DNA of 64,000 bases from an uncultured Clostridium sp. (GCA_947253885.1 CAMYAO010000005.1:1-64000), one strand, 5' to 3'. Shown: positions 16,505 through 26,074, counted from the stretch's first letter. Numbers and translations are program-made. Notes: generated by a model from the sequence alone, not told the origin.

Positions 16505-17639
16505 TCAAGATACAGCCGTTTCAAATGTATCTGCCACCATTTCCAGATTATTGCGAATTTTCAGATGTTGTGGACAGGCGGTCTCACATTTTCCGCATTT
16601 AATACAGTCTGATGCTTTTGCATGATCCCTGATCGTATTGGCATAATAAGCCCGATTGATAGAAAATCCCCTTGAAGCAGCTCGTTTCTCCGAGTTATAT
16701 AAACTGAAAAATCCCGGAATATCAATCTTTACCGGACAGCCTTCGACACAATACTGACAGGCAGTGCAGGCGATTGCAACTGATGACTGAATCTGCCCGG
16801 CAGCATTTTCGATCACCCTGTGCTCCTGACCGGATAACCCGGTAAAATTCTGCATATAGGATGTATTGTCCTCCAACTGCTCCATATTTGACATACCGGA
16901 AAGCACTGTCTGCACCCCTTCCAAATCTGCCGCAAACCGGATCGCCCATCCGGGTGCCGACCAGTCCGGATGTTCCTCTCGAAACAGCTCCACCACTTCC
17001 TGAGGAAGCTGATCTTTAGCTAACGTCCCTCCTTTTACCGGCTCCATCACCATTATCTTCTTCCCTGCTGACCGAACCATATCATAACACTTTTGTGACT
17101 GAATTGCCGGACTTTTCCAGTCTAAATAATTAATCTGCAACTGAACAAAATCCACCTCCGGATGATCCGACAGAACCTGTTCTAACAACTCCACTTTGTC
17201 ATGAAAAGAAAACCCGATCACTTTTATCAGACCTTCTTGCTTTTTTTGCTGAAGAAAAGAAAAACCGTCCAATCGCTGTGCTGCCGGATAGGTATTGGCA
17301 TTGATATTATGCATCAAATAATAATCAAAATATCCGGCTGCTGTTTTTTCCAATTGCTCGGAAAAAATACGCGGTATGTCCTCCTTCTCTTTCAGCATCA
17401 TAGTCGGCATCTTATCCGCCACCGTAAACGAATCTCTCGGATAACGCTCCACAAGCGCCTTTCTCAAAGCAATTTCGCTTTGAAAATCATGATACATATA
17501 AGCGGTATCAAAGTAGGTAAATCCTCTCTCTAAAAACAGGTCTACCATTTTCTCCAACTGCGGAAAAATCAATAGAAGTCTGATCTTCCTGATCCAACAG
17601 CGGTAACCTCATAAATCCGAATCCCAATTTCTGACTCAT
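16505..17639 (-). pseudogene. Aldo/keto reductase with ferredoxin tail, frameshifted
   Basis: A reductase of the AKR family fused to a 2[4Fe-4S] ferredoxin-like tail. The barrel shows FDTAYMYH, TVADKMPTM and DYYLMHN; the tail shows CTACQYCVEGCPVKID and CIKCGKCETACPQ. The true start is the ATG at 17639 (MSQKLGFGFMRLPLLDQEDQ), 7 bp after the upstream lipoprotein gene. That reading frame joins the main one only if one base is removed from the five-A run at 17564-17568; with four, the protein is a normal 377 residues. As sequenced, translation would end early or start internally without the first beta strand. It is either a real single-base mutation or a base-call error; the remainder looks intact. 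Confidence 0.82.
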
Positions 17640-17646
17640 ATCATTT

Positions 17647-18444
17647 CTATTTCCTGCTTTTTAAATACTGCTCAATCTTTGTAATATTATATTCTTCCAC
17701 ATTGCTCAACCGGCTATCACTGTAATTATAGTCCTCTACATACCATGTCGTGGATAAAAAATACTCTCTCATACCGGAATTACGGAATACATATCCGTGC
17801 CTTGCATAGATCTCATTCTTCGCCAGTCGAAGCTGCCAATTTGAAAAATGTTCTAATGTCTTATCCGGTATTTCTTCCTTATCACTTTTCGGACACAGAT
17901 ACTCCGATTCGACATTAAGCATTTGTCCTGATTCCTTTTCAGCTTTCTTTTTTGCAAACAGACCGTCATAATTTCCGATCTGAAGCTTTTTATAAATTTC
18001 AGTTTCACTTTTATCCGTTGGCTTCATTTCTCCGGAAAAACTATATGCCGTCCTTTGAATCTGATTGACCGAAATAATACCCTTACCCTTATTTTTCCTT
18101 AAAATATAATGTGTTCCACGATAAATATCTTCTGTTTTACTCTGTGTCTGCAACGTCAGATTTTCTGAAATTTTCAAGCTGGAGATCGCTCCGATCGTCC
18201 CATAACCCCAACCGTACAAAGTCAGTTGCTTCCCCTGCTCCACTACATTTCCATATAAAATCAGTTTTTTATTTCTGCAGACATACGTTTTGCCTTCCTG
18301 ATATAAATATGGTCCACCTAAATTATCGGAATTCTTTCCCGTTGTTCCCGCTGATCTTTCCGGAACAGAAATCCCGCATCCCATAAAACACAGTAACAGG
18401 CAAATAAGCCCGCACAGACAAGGAACAGATCTACTCTTTCTCAT
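17647..18444 (-). CDS. Lipoprotein with C-terminal YARHG domain
   Basis: A 265-residue secreted lipoprotein. The signal peptide ends at the lipobox FMGC (about residues 20-23). A long beta-rich middle region has no recognised family. The C-terminal 70 residues (LAKNEIYARHGYVFRNSGM, then WYVEDYNYSDSRLSNVEEYN) are the YARHG domain found in extracellular proteins of Firmicutes, function unknown. It overlaps the Nudix gene by 14 bases and is followed closely by the aldo/keto reductase, so these form one operon. Confidence 0.82.
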   Translation of the reverse strand: MRKSRSVPCLCGLICLLLCFMGCGISVPERSAGTTGKNSDNLGGPYLYQEGKTYVCRNKKLILYGNVVEQGKQLTLYGWGYGTIGAISSLKISENLTLQTQSKTEDIYRGTHYILRKNKGKGIISVNQIQRTAYSFSGEMKPTDKSETEIYKKLQIGNYDGLFAKKKAEKESGQMLNVESEYLCPKSDKEEIPDKTLEHFSNWQLRLAKNEIYARHGYVFRNSGMREYFLSTTWYVEDYNYSDSRLSNVEEYNITKIEQYLKSRK

Positions 18445-18925
18445 ATTGCAGCTCCTTTCCGTCTACTACGATCTGGAGTAATTCCTCTGATTCACTGTAG
18501 ACCAGTTTCATAGAAAAAAACGGACGATCCTCCAACAGATACTTCAAAAAGATCTTATCTCCCTCCCAGAGAGTCAGATCTAACAGTCTGTCTTTTTCTA
18601 CCCATTCCAAAACACCTTCATTGCAAACACCCAAATTTCCTTCAAACTCATCCGCTGTATACAAGCACATAAATTCGACCAGATCCGCTCCGTATACAAA
18701 TGTAATCAGTCCTCGAAATTTAAAATGTTTCAGCTCCAACCCTGTTTCTTCTTTTACCTCACGAATCAGGCAATCCTCCGGACTTTCCTGTCCCTCAAAA
18801 TGTCCTCCGATTCCAATCCACTTCCCCGCATTGATATCTTCTTTCTTTTTTATGCGATGAAGCATTAAAAATCGATTATCCTGTTCAATATAACATAAAG
18901 TAGTCATCTGAGATCTTTCTTCCAT
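18431..18925 (-). CDS. Nudix hydrolase, MutT/8-oxo-dGTPase type
   Basis: A 164-residue Nudix pyrophosphohydrolase. The Nudix box runs from GHFEGQESPEDCLIREVKEE into TGLEL and keeps all catalytic glutamates (REVKEETG). The length and the short lead-in (TTLCYIEQDNRFLMLHRIKK) fit 8-oxo-dGTP diphosphatases that clean oxidised nucleotides, but substrate cannot be fixed from sequence. AGGAG lies 8 bases before the ATG at 18925. The gene is 2 bases after the histidine phosphatase stop, within the same operon. Confidence 0.88.
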   Translation of the reverse strand: MEERSQMTTLCYIEQDNRFLMLHRIKKKEDINAGKWIGIGGHFEGQESPEDCLIREVKEETGLELKHFKFRGLITFVYGADLVEFMCLYTADEFEGNLGVCNEGVLEWVEKDRLLDLTLWEGDKIFLKYLLEDRPFFSMKLVYSESEELLQIVVDGKELQYEKE

Positions 18926-18927
18926 CT

Positions 18928-19476
18928 CTATATCTCCTGATCAAAATCAAATTTTCGAATTTCACAATTTTTTAACTTATAAGCGGAAAATTCTTCTTTC
19001 GTCATATTATAAAAATAACTGGCCAGCATTCTTGCAATCCCGTTATGTGCTACCAGTAAATAAGTTTTATTCGTATCTTTTTTTAAATCATCCAACAGAT
19101 TATAGATACGCTGTGCCAACCGCAGCATCGACTCCCCACCTTCAAAATCCTGAGCAAATTCCATCTTCATAGATGCAAATACTCCTCCGTTTCTCGGCGT
19201 AGACTCATATTTTCCGAAATTCTGCTCCTTTAACCGGATTTCTTCTCTCGTCGGAATTTTCGTAATATCTGAAATGTGCAAAGCTGTATCCCTTGCTCTC
19301 ATCAATGGAGAGTACAAAATCTCATCGATCTCCAGCCGCTGTTCTGCAATCAGATGTGCCGCCCGGATTGCCTGCTGATGCCCAAGTTCGGTAAGTGCAA
19401 CATCAGTTGCTCCGCAGATTTTATTTTCAACATTCCAAATCGTTTCTCCGTGTCTCATATAATAAATATGCGCCAT
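18928..19476 (-). CDS. Histidine phosphatase family protein
   Basis: A 182-residue member of the phosphoglycerate-mutase-like histidine phosphatases. The catalytic motif YMRHGETIWN is at residues 6-15, with SPLMRARDTA and the second histidine in VAHNGI. Substrate is unknown; relatives include broad phosphatases and alpha-ribazole phosphatase, but no cobalamin gene is nearby. AGGAGG precedes the ATG. It is first in the operon with the Nudix, YARHG and aldo/keto reductase genes. Confidence 0.9.
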   Translation of the reverse strand: MAHIYYMRHGETIWNVENKICGATDVALTELGHQQAIRAAHLIAEQRLEIDEILYSPLMRARDTALHISDITKIPTREEIRLKEQNFGKYESTPRNGGVFASMKMEFAQDFEGGESMLRLAQRIYNLLDDLKKDTNKTYLLVAHNGIARMLASYFYNMTKEEFSAYKLKNCEIRKFDFDQEI

Positions 19477-19501
19477 AATTCCTCCTGTCTCTGATGTTAA
19501 G

Positions 19502-19510
19502 ATTATAGCA
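19502..19510 (-). promoter_or_regulatory. Predicted extended -10 for the phosphatase operon
   Basis: TGCTATAAT on the minus strand, an extended -10, lies about 26 bp before the start at 19476. The -35 is poor (TTTTGC at 17 bp). Motif-only evidence. Confidence 0.5.
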
Positions 19511-19533
19511 TGTTATGTAAGACGGCAAAAGAC

Positions 19534-19561
19534 AGATAAGGCGGAGTATCCCGCCTCATCT
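19534..19561 (-). terminator. Terminator of the MetE-like pseudogene
   Basis: An 11-bp stem AGATAAGGCGG / CCGCCTCATCT (one G-U) with a 6-base loop, about 20 bases after the pseudogene stop on the minus strand and followed by TGTCTTTTG. Confidence 0.65.
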
Positions 19562-19580
19562 ATCTTTCTTTATATGATCT

Positions 19581-20686
19581 TTACTTCCACACTTCCTCTG
19601 CTATTTCATTTACTAATGCAATCTTTGCCCACTGTTCTTCTTCCGTCAGCTTATTTCCCACCTCACAGGAAGCAAATCCGCACTGAGGGCTTAAGGAAAG
19701 ATTCTCTAACGGAATATATTGCGCGCCTCTTTTATCCTTTTTATAACAGTCTCCTTATCTTCCAGTTTTGGAGACTTGGTCGTAACCAGTCCTAGCACTA
19801 CCTTCTTTCCGGGTGCCACCTTGCGCAGCGGTTCAAACCCTCCGGAGCGTTCATCGTCAAATTCCAAATAAAAGCTGTCTACATTCTCCTTTCCCAAAAG
19901 AACATCCGCTACACTCTCATATCCGCCGGAGCATGCCCAGGTCGAATGAAAATTTCCCCTGCAAATATGAGTATTGATCGTAAGATCTTCCGGTTTTCCT
20001 TCTATCGCACGATTATTTGCCAGAACAAATAATTCCTTGATCTGCTCCAAACCGTCTTCCTCTACCTGAAAGATTGCCTTTGCATTCGGATCCACACAAA
20101 CACCCCGAGTACAGTCATCCAATTGAATATAACGACAGCCGGCTTCGTACAGATCCTTGATTACCGTTTTCTATACAGTTGTAAGATCTTCTATTACAGC
20201 ATCAATATCCGGATAAAATTGAAGTGTTCGTTCTATATTCTGAGGCAAAATCAGCTGCTCTAAAAACTGTGCCGGTGCCGGAATCGTCTGCTTTGCCTTT
20301 GTGTTCTCATCTTCTAATGACTGTACAAATTTAAAATGTTCTACAAACGGATGATATCCAACTCCCAGTTTCCCGACTAAACAGGTATCATCTATCAGTG
20401 CCACTTCATCGTGAAACGAAATTCCGTTCTCTGTCTTGTTGTGTCCCACGCCTTCACAGCCCCACATAAAGTCCAAATGCCATGTAGCTCTTTGGAATTC
20501 CCCGTCCGTTATAAAAGGTAGTCCCGATTTCTGCTGTTTTTGCACCAATTCCCGGATTGCTTTATCTTCTACCTCCGTTAATACTCCTTTTGAAATCTTT
20601 CCCGATTCATAGTCGGCTCTGGCTTCTTTTAAAAAAGTCGGTCTCAAAAAACTTCCTACTACATCTATTTTCTTTTTGCTTGCCAT
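19581..20686 (-). pseudogene. MetE-like methionine synthase, nonsense and frameshift
   Basis: A short cobalamin-independent methionine synthase-like protein (YxjG/YxjH type, about 370 residues), which would transfer a methyl group to homocysteine or a related thiol. It begins MASKKKIDVVGSFLRPTFLK. Two lesions are visible. First, an in-frame TAG at 20171-20173 follows IEDLTTV; the same frame continues as KTVIKDLYEAGCRYIQLDD, and the family usually has Tyr at this point. Second, one base is missing in GCGCGC at 19731-19736; past it the next frame gives QYIPLENLSLSPQCGFAS and ends EEVWK at 19581. Metal ligands such as the cysteine in SPQCGFAS are intact, so decay looks recent. A LysR gene lies just upstream. 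Confidence 0.87.
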
Positions 20687-20783
20687 ATCTATTCTCCATT
20701 TCTCTATCTCTTTATTATGAACTGTAGTATAACGAAAAAAAGAAAGGTTGGAAAATGTTTTCTAACCCTCCCTTTTCATATTT

Positions 20784-21689
20784 TTAAACTATATTAATAT
20801 GATTTTTTAATGCATTCATATATTCCTGTCCATAGCGACTGAGTGTCTGCACTTTTTGTGTCAGAGTTCCGATCGTCATCTCTTCCTCCACCAACAAGGG
20901 ACGTGCAACAATAGTCTCTCCGTTCAGCTCTTTGCTGATTATTCCTGAACTTACCGTATAACCGTCCAGTCCTACACACAGATTAAATAAAGTGGCCCGA
21001 TCCCTTACCTTTATATTCTTACTTCTGTCCAGACTGCTTAAAATCTCTTCTGAAAAATAAAAAGAGTTGTATTCTCCCTGTTCAAAGGAAAGATACGGAA
21101 ACGGTTCCAAATCTTCTAAAGATATCACACTCTGACCTGCAAGCGGATGAGAGGAGCTGATAAATACATGCGGTTTCGCCTGAAACAGCGGTTGAAATAT
21201 CAGATCGTTTTGCTTCATCAGCTTACGTATGACTTTTTCATTTGAATTGGAAAGATAGAGAATCCCGATCTCACTTTTTAAACGGCTCACATCCTCAATA
21301 ATTTCATGTGTCTGAGTTTCTCTCAGAGTAAAATCATAAGATTCCGCTCCAAACTTGCGTATGACATCTACGAATGCATCTACTGCAAAAGAATAATGCT
21401 GGCAGGAAACAGAAAAATGCGGACTCTGCTTTTTTTCATTTCCGAACCGTTCCTCCAACAAGTTCGTCTGTTCCAAAATCTGCCTTGCATACCCTAAAAA
21501 TACATCTCCTTCATTGGTTACATTTACTCCTTTGTTGGTTCTGTGAAAAATAGTAACCTTCATTTCCCTTTCCAGCTCTCTGATTGCATTTGTCAGACTC
21601 GGCTGGGAAATAAATAATTGTTTTGCCGCTTCTGTAATATTCCCTGCTTCTGCAACTGTAATAATATAACGAAGTTGTTGTAATGTCAT
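20784..21689 (-). CDS. LysR-family transcriptional regulator
   Basis: A 301-residue LysR regulator: winged HTH at about 1-60 (TLQQLRYIITVAEAGNITEA, FISQPSLTNAIRELE) and a periplasmic-binding-protein-like effector domain at about 90-290. It precedes the MetE-like pseudogene by about 100 bp in the same direction, so it may have controlled that gene (inference). It remains intact although the neighbour is broken, which suggests other targets or recent loss. Confidence 0.9.
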   Translation of the reverse strand: MTLQQLRYIITVAEAGNITEAAKQLFISQPSLTNAIRELEREMKVTIFHRTNKGVNVTNEGDVFLGYARQILEQTNLLEERFGNEKKQSPHFSVSCQHYSFAVDAFVDVIRKFGAESYDFTLRETQTHEIIEDVSRLKSEIGILYLSNSNEKVIRKLMKQNDLIFQPLFQAKPHVFISSSHPLAGQSVISLEDLEPFPYLSFEQGEYNSFYFSEEILSSLDRSKNIKVRDRATLFNLCVGLDGYTVSSGIISKELNGETIVARPLLVEEEMTIGTLTQKVQTLSRYGQEYMNALKNHINIV

Positions 21690-21717
21690 AACTTATTCTT
21701 CCTATTAAAATTCTTAC

Positions 21718-22218
21718 TCATTTTAAGAAAAATCCTAAAACGCCGTAAGATAAAATCAACATGATAATTAAAGCCATTAAAATCCCGCAATATATTGCAA
21801 TCATAGACTTTTTAAAATCATAATCAAAAAGACTTGCAATTAAAGAACCTGTCCAACCTCCGGTTCCCGGTAGGGGGATTCCCACAAATAAAAGTAAAAA
21901 TGCAAAAATTCCTTTCTGGGCTCTCGCTGACTGCGATTTCGCCTTATTTTCCAACTTTGTAATCAATCCGGTAAAGATATTGTGATCTCGCATCCAATGA
22001 AAAATCTTCTTTAAAAATAAAATTGCAAACGGAATCGGAACCAGATTTCCTGCAAAACAGATGATCGCCGCCTGCAAGATAGGAATGTCCAATAATCTTG
22101 CAATAATAATTCCACCTCTCATTTCCACAATCGGAACCATGGAAACAAAGAAAATAAATATTTCTTTCGGTATATGACTTCCGAGTGTTGCCTGATACCA
22201 ATCTACAATTGCCTGCAT
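21718..22218 (-). CDS. Small multidrug export family membrane protein
   Basis: A 166-residue membrane protein of the COG2426 family, named small multi-drug export protein although function is not proven. It has about four membrane helices and the family marks FVSMVPIVEMRGGI (about 24-37) and GIPLPGTGGWTGSL (about 113-126). It is separated from the LysR gene by 28 bp and may share transcription. The 280 bp upstream to 22500 hold only candidate promoter sequence. Confidence 0.82.
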   Translation of the reverse strand: MQAIVDWYQATLGSHIPKEIFIFFVSMVPIVEMRGGIIIARLLDIPILQAAIICFAGNLVPIPFAILFLKKIFHWMRDHNIFTGLITKLENKAKSQSARAQKGIFAFLLLFVGIPLPGTGGWTGSLIASLFDYDFKKSMIAIYCGILMALIIMLILSYGVLGFFLK

Positions 22219-22438
22219 CTGTCTCCTCCTGTTCTTTCCGAATCAACAGCCGAAGTTCTGTCCTGAATCGCTTTTATATATCTAAAATTTTATAGTCACT
22301 TGGCAGACTCCCGTTGGAAAATCTGTTTTAAATATGCATATCTCGCTCAATACTTCAATCGTATTACCGATTTACTATCCCTCTATCATCCGGCAATCCT
22401 CCTATAATGTCAATGTTTTCTTTTGTTTTTTCTTTGAG

Positions 22439-22460
22439 TTCTACCTATCTTGTGGTAGAA
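22439..22460 (+). promoter_or_regulatory. Dyad overlapping candidate promoter of symporter
   Basis: TTCTACC (22439-22445) and GGTAGAA (22454-22460) form a 7-bp inverted repeat 40 bp before the symporter start, overlapping a possible -10 TAGAAT (22456-22461). It could be an operator. No regulator can be named. Confidence 0.3.
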
Positions 22461-22500
22461 TAAACTGTAATTTTATAATAAAAAGAGGGAGAAAAAAGAA

Positions 22501-23856
22501 ATGCAACAAAAACAAAGCACCTTTTCAGGTGGAATCGGTTTCGTGCTTGCTGCTGCCGGATCTGCTGTCGGTTTGGGAAACCTATGGCGATTCCCGTATT
22601 TAGCTGGACAATACGGAGGAGGTATCTTTTTACTTGTATACCTTATCTTACTGTTAACCTTCGGCTTTGCCATCCTCATCTTAGAAGTGGCACTGGGCAG
22701 AAAAACAAAGTCAAGCTGTATTGCAGCTTACGGAAAAATTGATAAACGCTTCAAATTTTTAGGTCCTATCTCAGCTTTAATACCGTTTATCATCCTGCCA
22801 TATTACTGTGTAATCGGCGGATGGGTCGTAAAATATTGTGTTGCCTTCCTGTCCGGAAGCGGCGCTACTACGGCAAATGCCGACTATTTTGCAAACTTTA
22901 CGGGATCTACACGTTCCCCACTGATTACCTTTCTTATTTTTCTGGTAATCACCATTTTAATTGTTGTCGCCGGAGTTCAAAAAGGAATTGAGCGGATTAG
23001 TAAGGTTCTGATGCCGATTCTGATTGCAATCACCATTTTTGTGTCTATTTATATTTGTACACTTCCGAATGCAATAGAGGGAATCAAATTTTACTTATTA
23101 CCCGACTTCTCAAAGTTATCTTTTAAAACTGTATGTGCCGCAATGGGACAGCTGTTCTTTTCTTTGAGTATTGCAATGGGAATCATGGTATCCTTCGGTT
23201 CCTATGTAAAAGACGAAGTAAGTCTGGTAAAATCTGTCAATCATATCGAGATCTTTGATACCCTTGTGGCATTCCTTGCAGGAATGATGATCTTGCCCCC
23301 TGTATATATCTACAGCGGTATTGCCGGAACCAAAAGCTCCGGTCCCGGATTAATGTTTATGACGCTTCCGAAAGTATTCCATGATATGCGCGGCGGTCTG
23401 TTTATCGGAGGATTATTTTTTATACTGGTATTTCTGGCGGCTATTACAAGTTCCGTATCTGTTTTGGAAGCGGTTTGCTCTGCTATGATGGATAAATTCG
23501 GCTGGACTCGCAAAAAATCCGTTGTAATTGCCGGTATCTGTGCCTTAGTGCTCGGTATCCCCTGCTCACTCGGATTCGGATTATGGGGAAATATCAAGCT
23601 CCTCGGTATGGATATTCTGAGTTTCTTTGACTATGTAAGTAACAGTGTCCTTATGCCATTGCTTGCATTTTTGACTACTATCCTGATCGGATGGGTAGTC
23701 GGAACCAAGACATTGGAAGACGAAATTACCAAAAATGGAGAAAAGTTCGGACGAAGACTTATTTTCCATGTCATGATCCGATATATCGCTCCGGTATTCC
23801 TGATCATTATTTTGGTTGTATTCAACCTTGCACAGTTTAAAATTATCAATATGTAG
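22501..23856 (+). CDS. Sodium-dependent neurotransmitter-type symporter (NSS)
   Basis: A 451-residue LeuT-fold transporter with about 11-12 membrane helices that takes up an amino acid or related amine with sodium. TM1 carries the family motif GSAVGLGNLWRFPYL with the unwound sodium/substrate site; TM6 and TM8 regions (FFSLSIAMGIMVSFGSYV, AAITSSVSVLEAV) are conserved. Bacterial relatives include LeuT, TnaT and MhsT; substrate is not predictable here. AGAGGGAG precedes the ATG by about 8 bases. A short FKBP-type gene follows 13 bp later. Confidence 0.92.
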   Translation: MQQKQSTFSGGIGFVLAAAGSAVGLGNLWRFPYLAGQYGGGIFLLVYLILLLTFGFAILILEVALGRKTKSSCIAAYGKIDKRFKFLGPISALIPFIILPYYCVIGGWVVKYCVAFLSGSGATTANADYFANFTGSTRSPLITFLIFLVITILIVVAGVQKGIERISKVLMPILIAITIFVSIYICTLPNAIEGIKFYLLPDFSKLSFKTVCAAMGQLFFSLSIAMGIMVSFGSYVKDEVSLVKSVNHIEIFDTLVAFLAGMMILPPVYIYSGIAGTKSSGPGLMFMTLPKVFHDMRGGLFIGGLFFILVFLAAITSSVSVLEAVCSAMMDKFGWTRKKSVVIAGICALVLGIPCSLGFGLWGNIKLLGMDILSFFDYVSNSVLMPLLAFLTTILIGWVVGTKTLEDEITKNGEKFGRRLIFHVMIRYIAPVFLIIILVVFNLAQFKIINM

Positions 23857-23869
23857 AAATAGGATTGTT

Positions 23870-24316
23870 ATGTCTACCGTAATTCATACTCTGGCACCTT
23901 ATAAGGGACTTTCCTTACCGAAAATAGAAGTATCCGTTTCTGAAGAAGAATTAGAAAACGAACTTCGAAGAGCCGCTACTTATGCATCTGAAAAAAGGTC
24001 GAAAGAGACAGAAGCGTTAGAATTCGGTGATGAAACTGTCATCGATTTTACCGGATACCTGGACGGAGTTCCGTTTCCGGGAGGAGACGGACAAAACTTC
24101 CCGTTAACCCTGGGTTCCGGAAAATTTATTCCGGGATTTGAAGATCAATTAGTCGGTGCACTGGTTGGAGAAACCATTGATGTCCATGTATCCTTTCTCA
24201 AAAATCAAATGGAATCCTCACTTGCAGGAAAACTGGTTATATTTAAAGTGCATATCCGGCGAGCCGATTCGGTTACAGTTCCCGTTTTAGACGACTCTGT
24301 TGTTGCTATGATATGA
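23870..24316 (+). CDS. Trigger-factor-like FKBP peptidyl-prolyl isomerase
   Basis: A 148-residue protein that matches only the PPIase (FKBP) part of trigger factor: a lead helix (VSVSEEELENELRRAATYAS) and then FGDETVIDFTGYLDGVPFPG, LGSGKFIPGFEDQLVGALVG and LAGKLVIFKVHIRRA. The ribosome-binding domain and C-terminal chaperone arms of the roughly 430-residue trigger factor are missing. The start is set at ATG 23870, with AGGA 5 bases upstream, rather than the longer frame inside the symporter. It is probably cotranscribed with the symporter and ends before a bidirectional terminator. Whether it helps fold the symporter is speculation. Confidence 0.8.
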   Translation: MSTVIHTLAPYKGLSLPKIEVSVSEEELENELRRAATYASEKRSKETEALEFGDETVIDFTGYLDGVPFPGGDGQNFPLTLGSGKFIPGFEDQLVGALVGETIDVHVSFLKNQMESSLAGKLVIFKVHIRRADSVTVPVLDDSVVAMI

Positions 24317-24363
24317 AAATGCGTCTGTCTGTTCAATTTATTCTAGACTCTGCCGTTTCATAG

Positions 24364-24411
24364 AAAAAAACACTTCGTACTTCACCGTGTTGAAATACGA
24401 AGTGTTTTTTT
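24364..24411. terminator. Bidirectional terminator between FKBP and kinase genes
   Basis: Arms 24364-24379 and 24396-24411 (AAAAAAACACTTCGTA / TACGAAGTGTTTTTTT) form a strong stem whose A/T ends give a T-run on both strands. It serves the plus-strand FKBP gene and the minus-strand phosphate operon, whose last stop codon touches it. Confidence 0.9.
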
Positions 24412-26074
24412 ATTCTATCGGAAACAATATCCGTATACAGCTTCCTTTATGCACTTCACTACTTACCTCTACTGCAGCTTTATGAATATTTGCTGCATGC
24501 TTTACAATAGAAAGTCCCAGACCGGTTCCGTTTATCTCTTTAGAATGACTCTTATCTCCTCTGTAAAACCGTTCAAAGATCCGTTTTTGATCTTCTTTAC
24601 TGATTCCGATTCCGGTATCGGTTACAGACAATACCGCTTGTTGTTCTTCCCGATGTACGTCAATCGTCACACTGCCTTTTATCTGATTGTATTTAACAGC
24701 ATTGTCACAAAGATTATATATAATCTCCCTTACCAAAGGCACTACCGCCTGAATCTTAACTGATTCTCCGTCTACATACAAATCAACCTGTCGCTGATTC
24801 GCTTTTCCTTTGAACTGCTCTGCGGTTTCTTTCGCAATCTGATACAGATCCACCTCTTCCCATGTGAAATCATCGGTATCCTCATCCAAATGAGACAAAC
24901 TGATAATATCCTCAATCAGCCCTATCATATGCTGTGTCTCTTTATAGATCTTTTCGGAAAACGGTATCACATCGGAGCTCTTTACCATTCCGTTTTTCAT
25001 TAACTCCGCATATCCGGAAATTGCATGAAGCGGTGTCTTTAATTCATGTGATACATTTGCGGAAAACTCTCTTCTAAGCTGTTCCGACTGCTCTTTTTGC
25101 GTCACATCAAACAATACAATCGCCACTCCCTGCAGACCTTCCCGATTCGAAATCGGAGTCGCACTTACCTGATAATAACCGTCAAAAATTTCTACTACAC
25201 TTTGATTCCGATTTCCGGCAAGTGCATTTTCAATAATGGACTGAAACATTATATCCCGATTCAAAGACAAAATATCCATTCCGATACACTCCTTTAAATT
25301 CAGTTCCATTAAATGTGCCACTGCTGTATTGATCGTAATGATTTTTCCTTTTTTATTCAACAGAATCATTCCTTCTTCCAGACTTCCCAGAATCGTATTC
25401 ATCTCTTCCTGTTTTTGAGACAACTCCGTATTTTTCTTTTTAATTGCAACCTGCTGAACATTGATCCGTCTAAGTAACGGAGACAACTCATCATATTCTT
25501 CATTTTCCAACGGATGATCGAGGTCAATCAGATTCAAGGGCTTTACAATCCGTTTTGCAATAATCTTTGCAATTGCAAGACTGATACAAACCGCGATAAT
25601 AATAATTAAAAGAATTGGCTGTAACATTCCCAATACCAGACTTAAGACGGTATTTTGTGCAATGGAAAGCCGCAGAACCGTTCCGTCTTTTAACTTAACG
25701 GCTTCATAAAGAGATCGTTTCAGCATAGTGGAAGAATAACGTTTACTTTCTCCCATTCCGCTCTGAAATGCCTCTTTTACCTCACTTCTGTCTAAATGAT
25801 TTTCTAATGCACCTTTCTTTTCCGTACTGTTGTCAAACAGAACCGTCCCCGATCTGTCAATCCATGTAATACGATAATTATCCAACTGCAAATGCTCCAA
25901 GTATGCCTCTCCGGTTGTATTAACTCCGTCCGCCACAACGTGCAGCTGCTCTTTTAACTGTTTTTGCGATATCTTTGTAAAATATTGATACAGTACCCCG
26001 TACATTAAAGTGGAGGACAATAACAACACGATAATGGTTGAAATAAAATTTAATCGAAAAATTTTATGTGTCAT
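24410..26074 (-). CDS. phoR: PhoR-type sensor histidine kinase
   Basis: A 554-residue membrane kinase. TM1 (about 8-30) and TM2 (about 140-165) flank an extracellular sensing domain, then a HAMP-like linker, a PAS domain (about 205-310, GSLEEGMILLNKKGKIITIN), HisKA with the phospho-acceptor in FSANVSHELKTPLHA, and HATPase with NLCDNAVKYN, DTGIGI and GTGLGLSIV. The start is the ATG at 26074: GGAGGGG lies 4 bases before it and the start overlaps the response-regulator stop by 11 bases. Position behind pstSCAB-phoU identifies it as the phosphate-limitation sensor; the substrate link is from context. Confidence 0.9.
   Translation of the reverse strand: MTHKIFRLNFISTIIVLLLSSTLMYGVLYQYFTKISQKQLKEQLHVVADGVNTTGEAYLEHLQLDNYRITWIDRSGTVLFDNSTEKKGALENHLDRSEVKEAFQSGMGESKRYSSTMLKRSLYEAVKLKDGTVLRLSIAQNTVLSLVLGMLQPILLIIIIAVCISLAIAKIIAKRIVKPLNLIDLDHPLENEEYDELSPLLRRINVQQVAIKKKNTELSQKQEEMNTILGSLEEGMILLNKKGKIITINTAVAHLMELNLKECIGMDILSLNRDIMFQSIIENALAGNRNQSVVEIFDGYYQVSATPISNREGLQGVAIVLFDVTQKEQSEQLRREFSANVSHELKTPLHAISGYAELMKNGMVKSSDVIPFSEKIYKETQHMIGLIEDIISLSHLDEDTDDFTWEEVDLYQIAKETAEQFKGKANQRQVDLYVDGESVKIQAVVPLVREIIYNLCDNAVKYNQIKGSVTIDVHREEQQAVLSVTDTGIGISKEDQKRIFERFYRGDKSHSKEINGTGLGLSIVKHAANIHKAAVEVSSEVHKGSCIRILFPIE

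Noticed and set aside
20171..20686. Two separate genes for the MetE-like region
   Set aside because: The upstream and downstream pieces are in the same frame across a TAG and complete one family; they are one broken gene, not two short ones.
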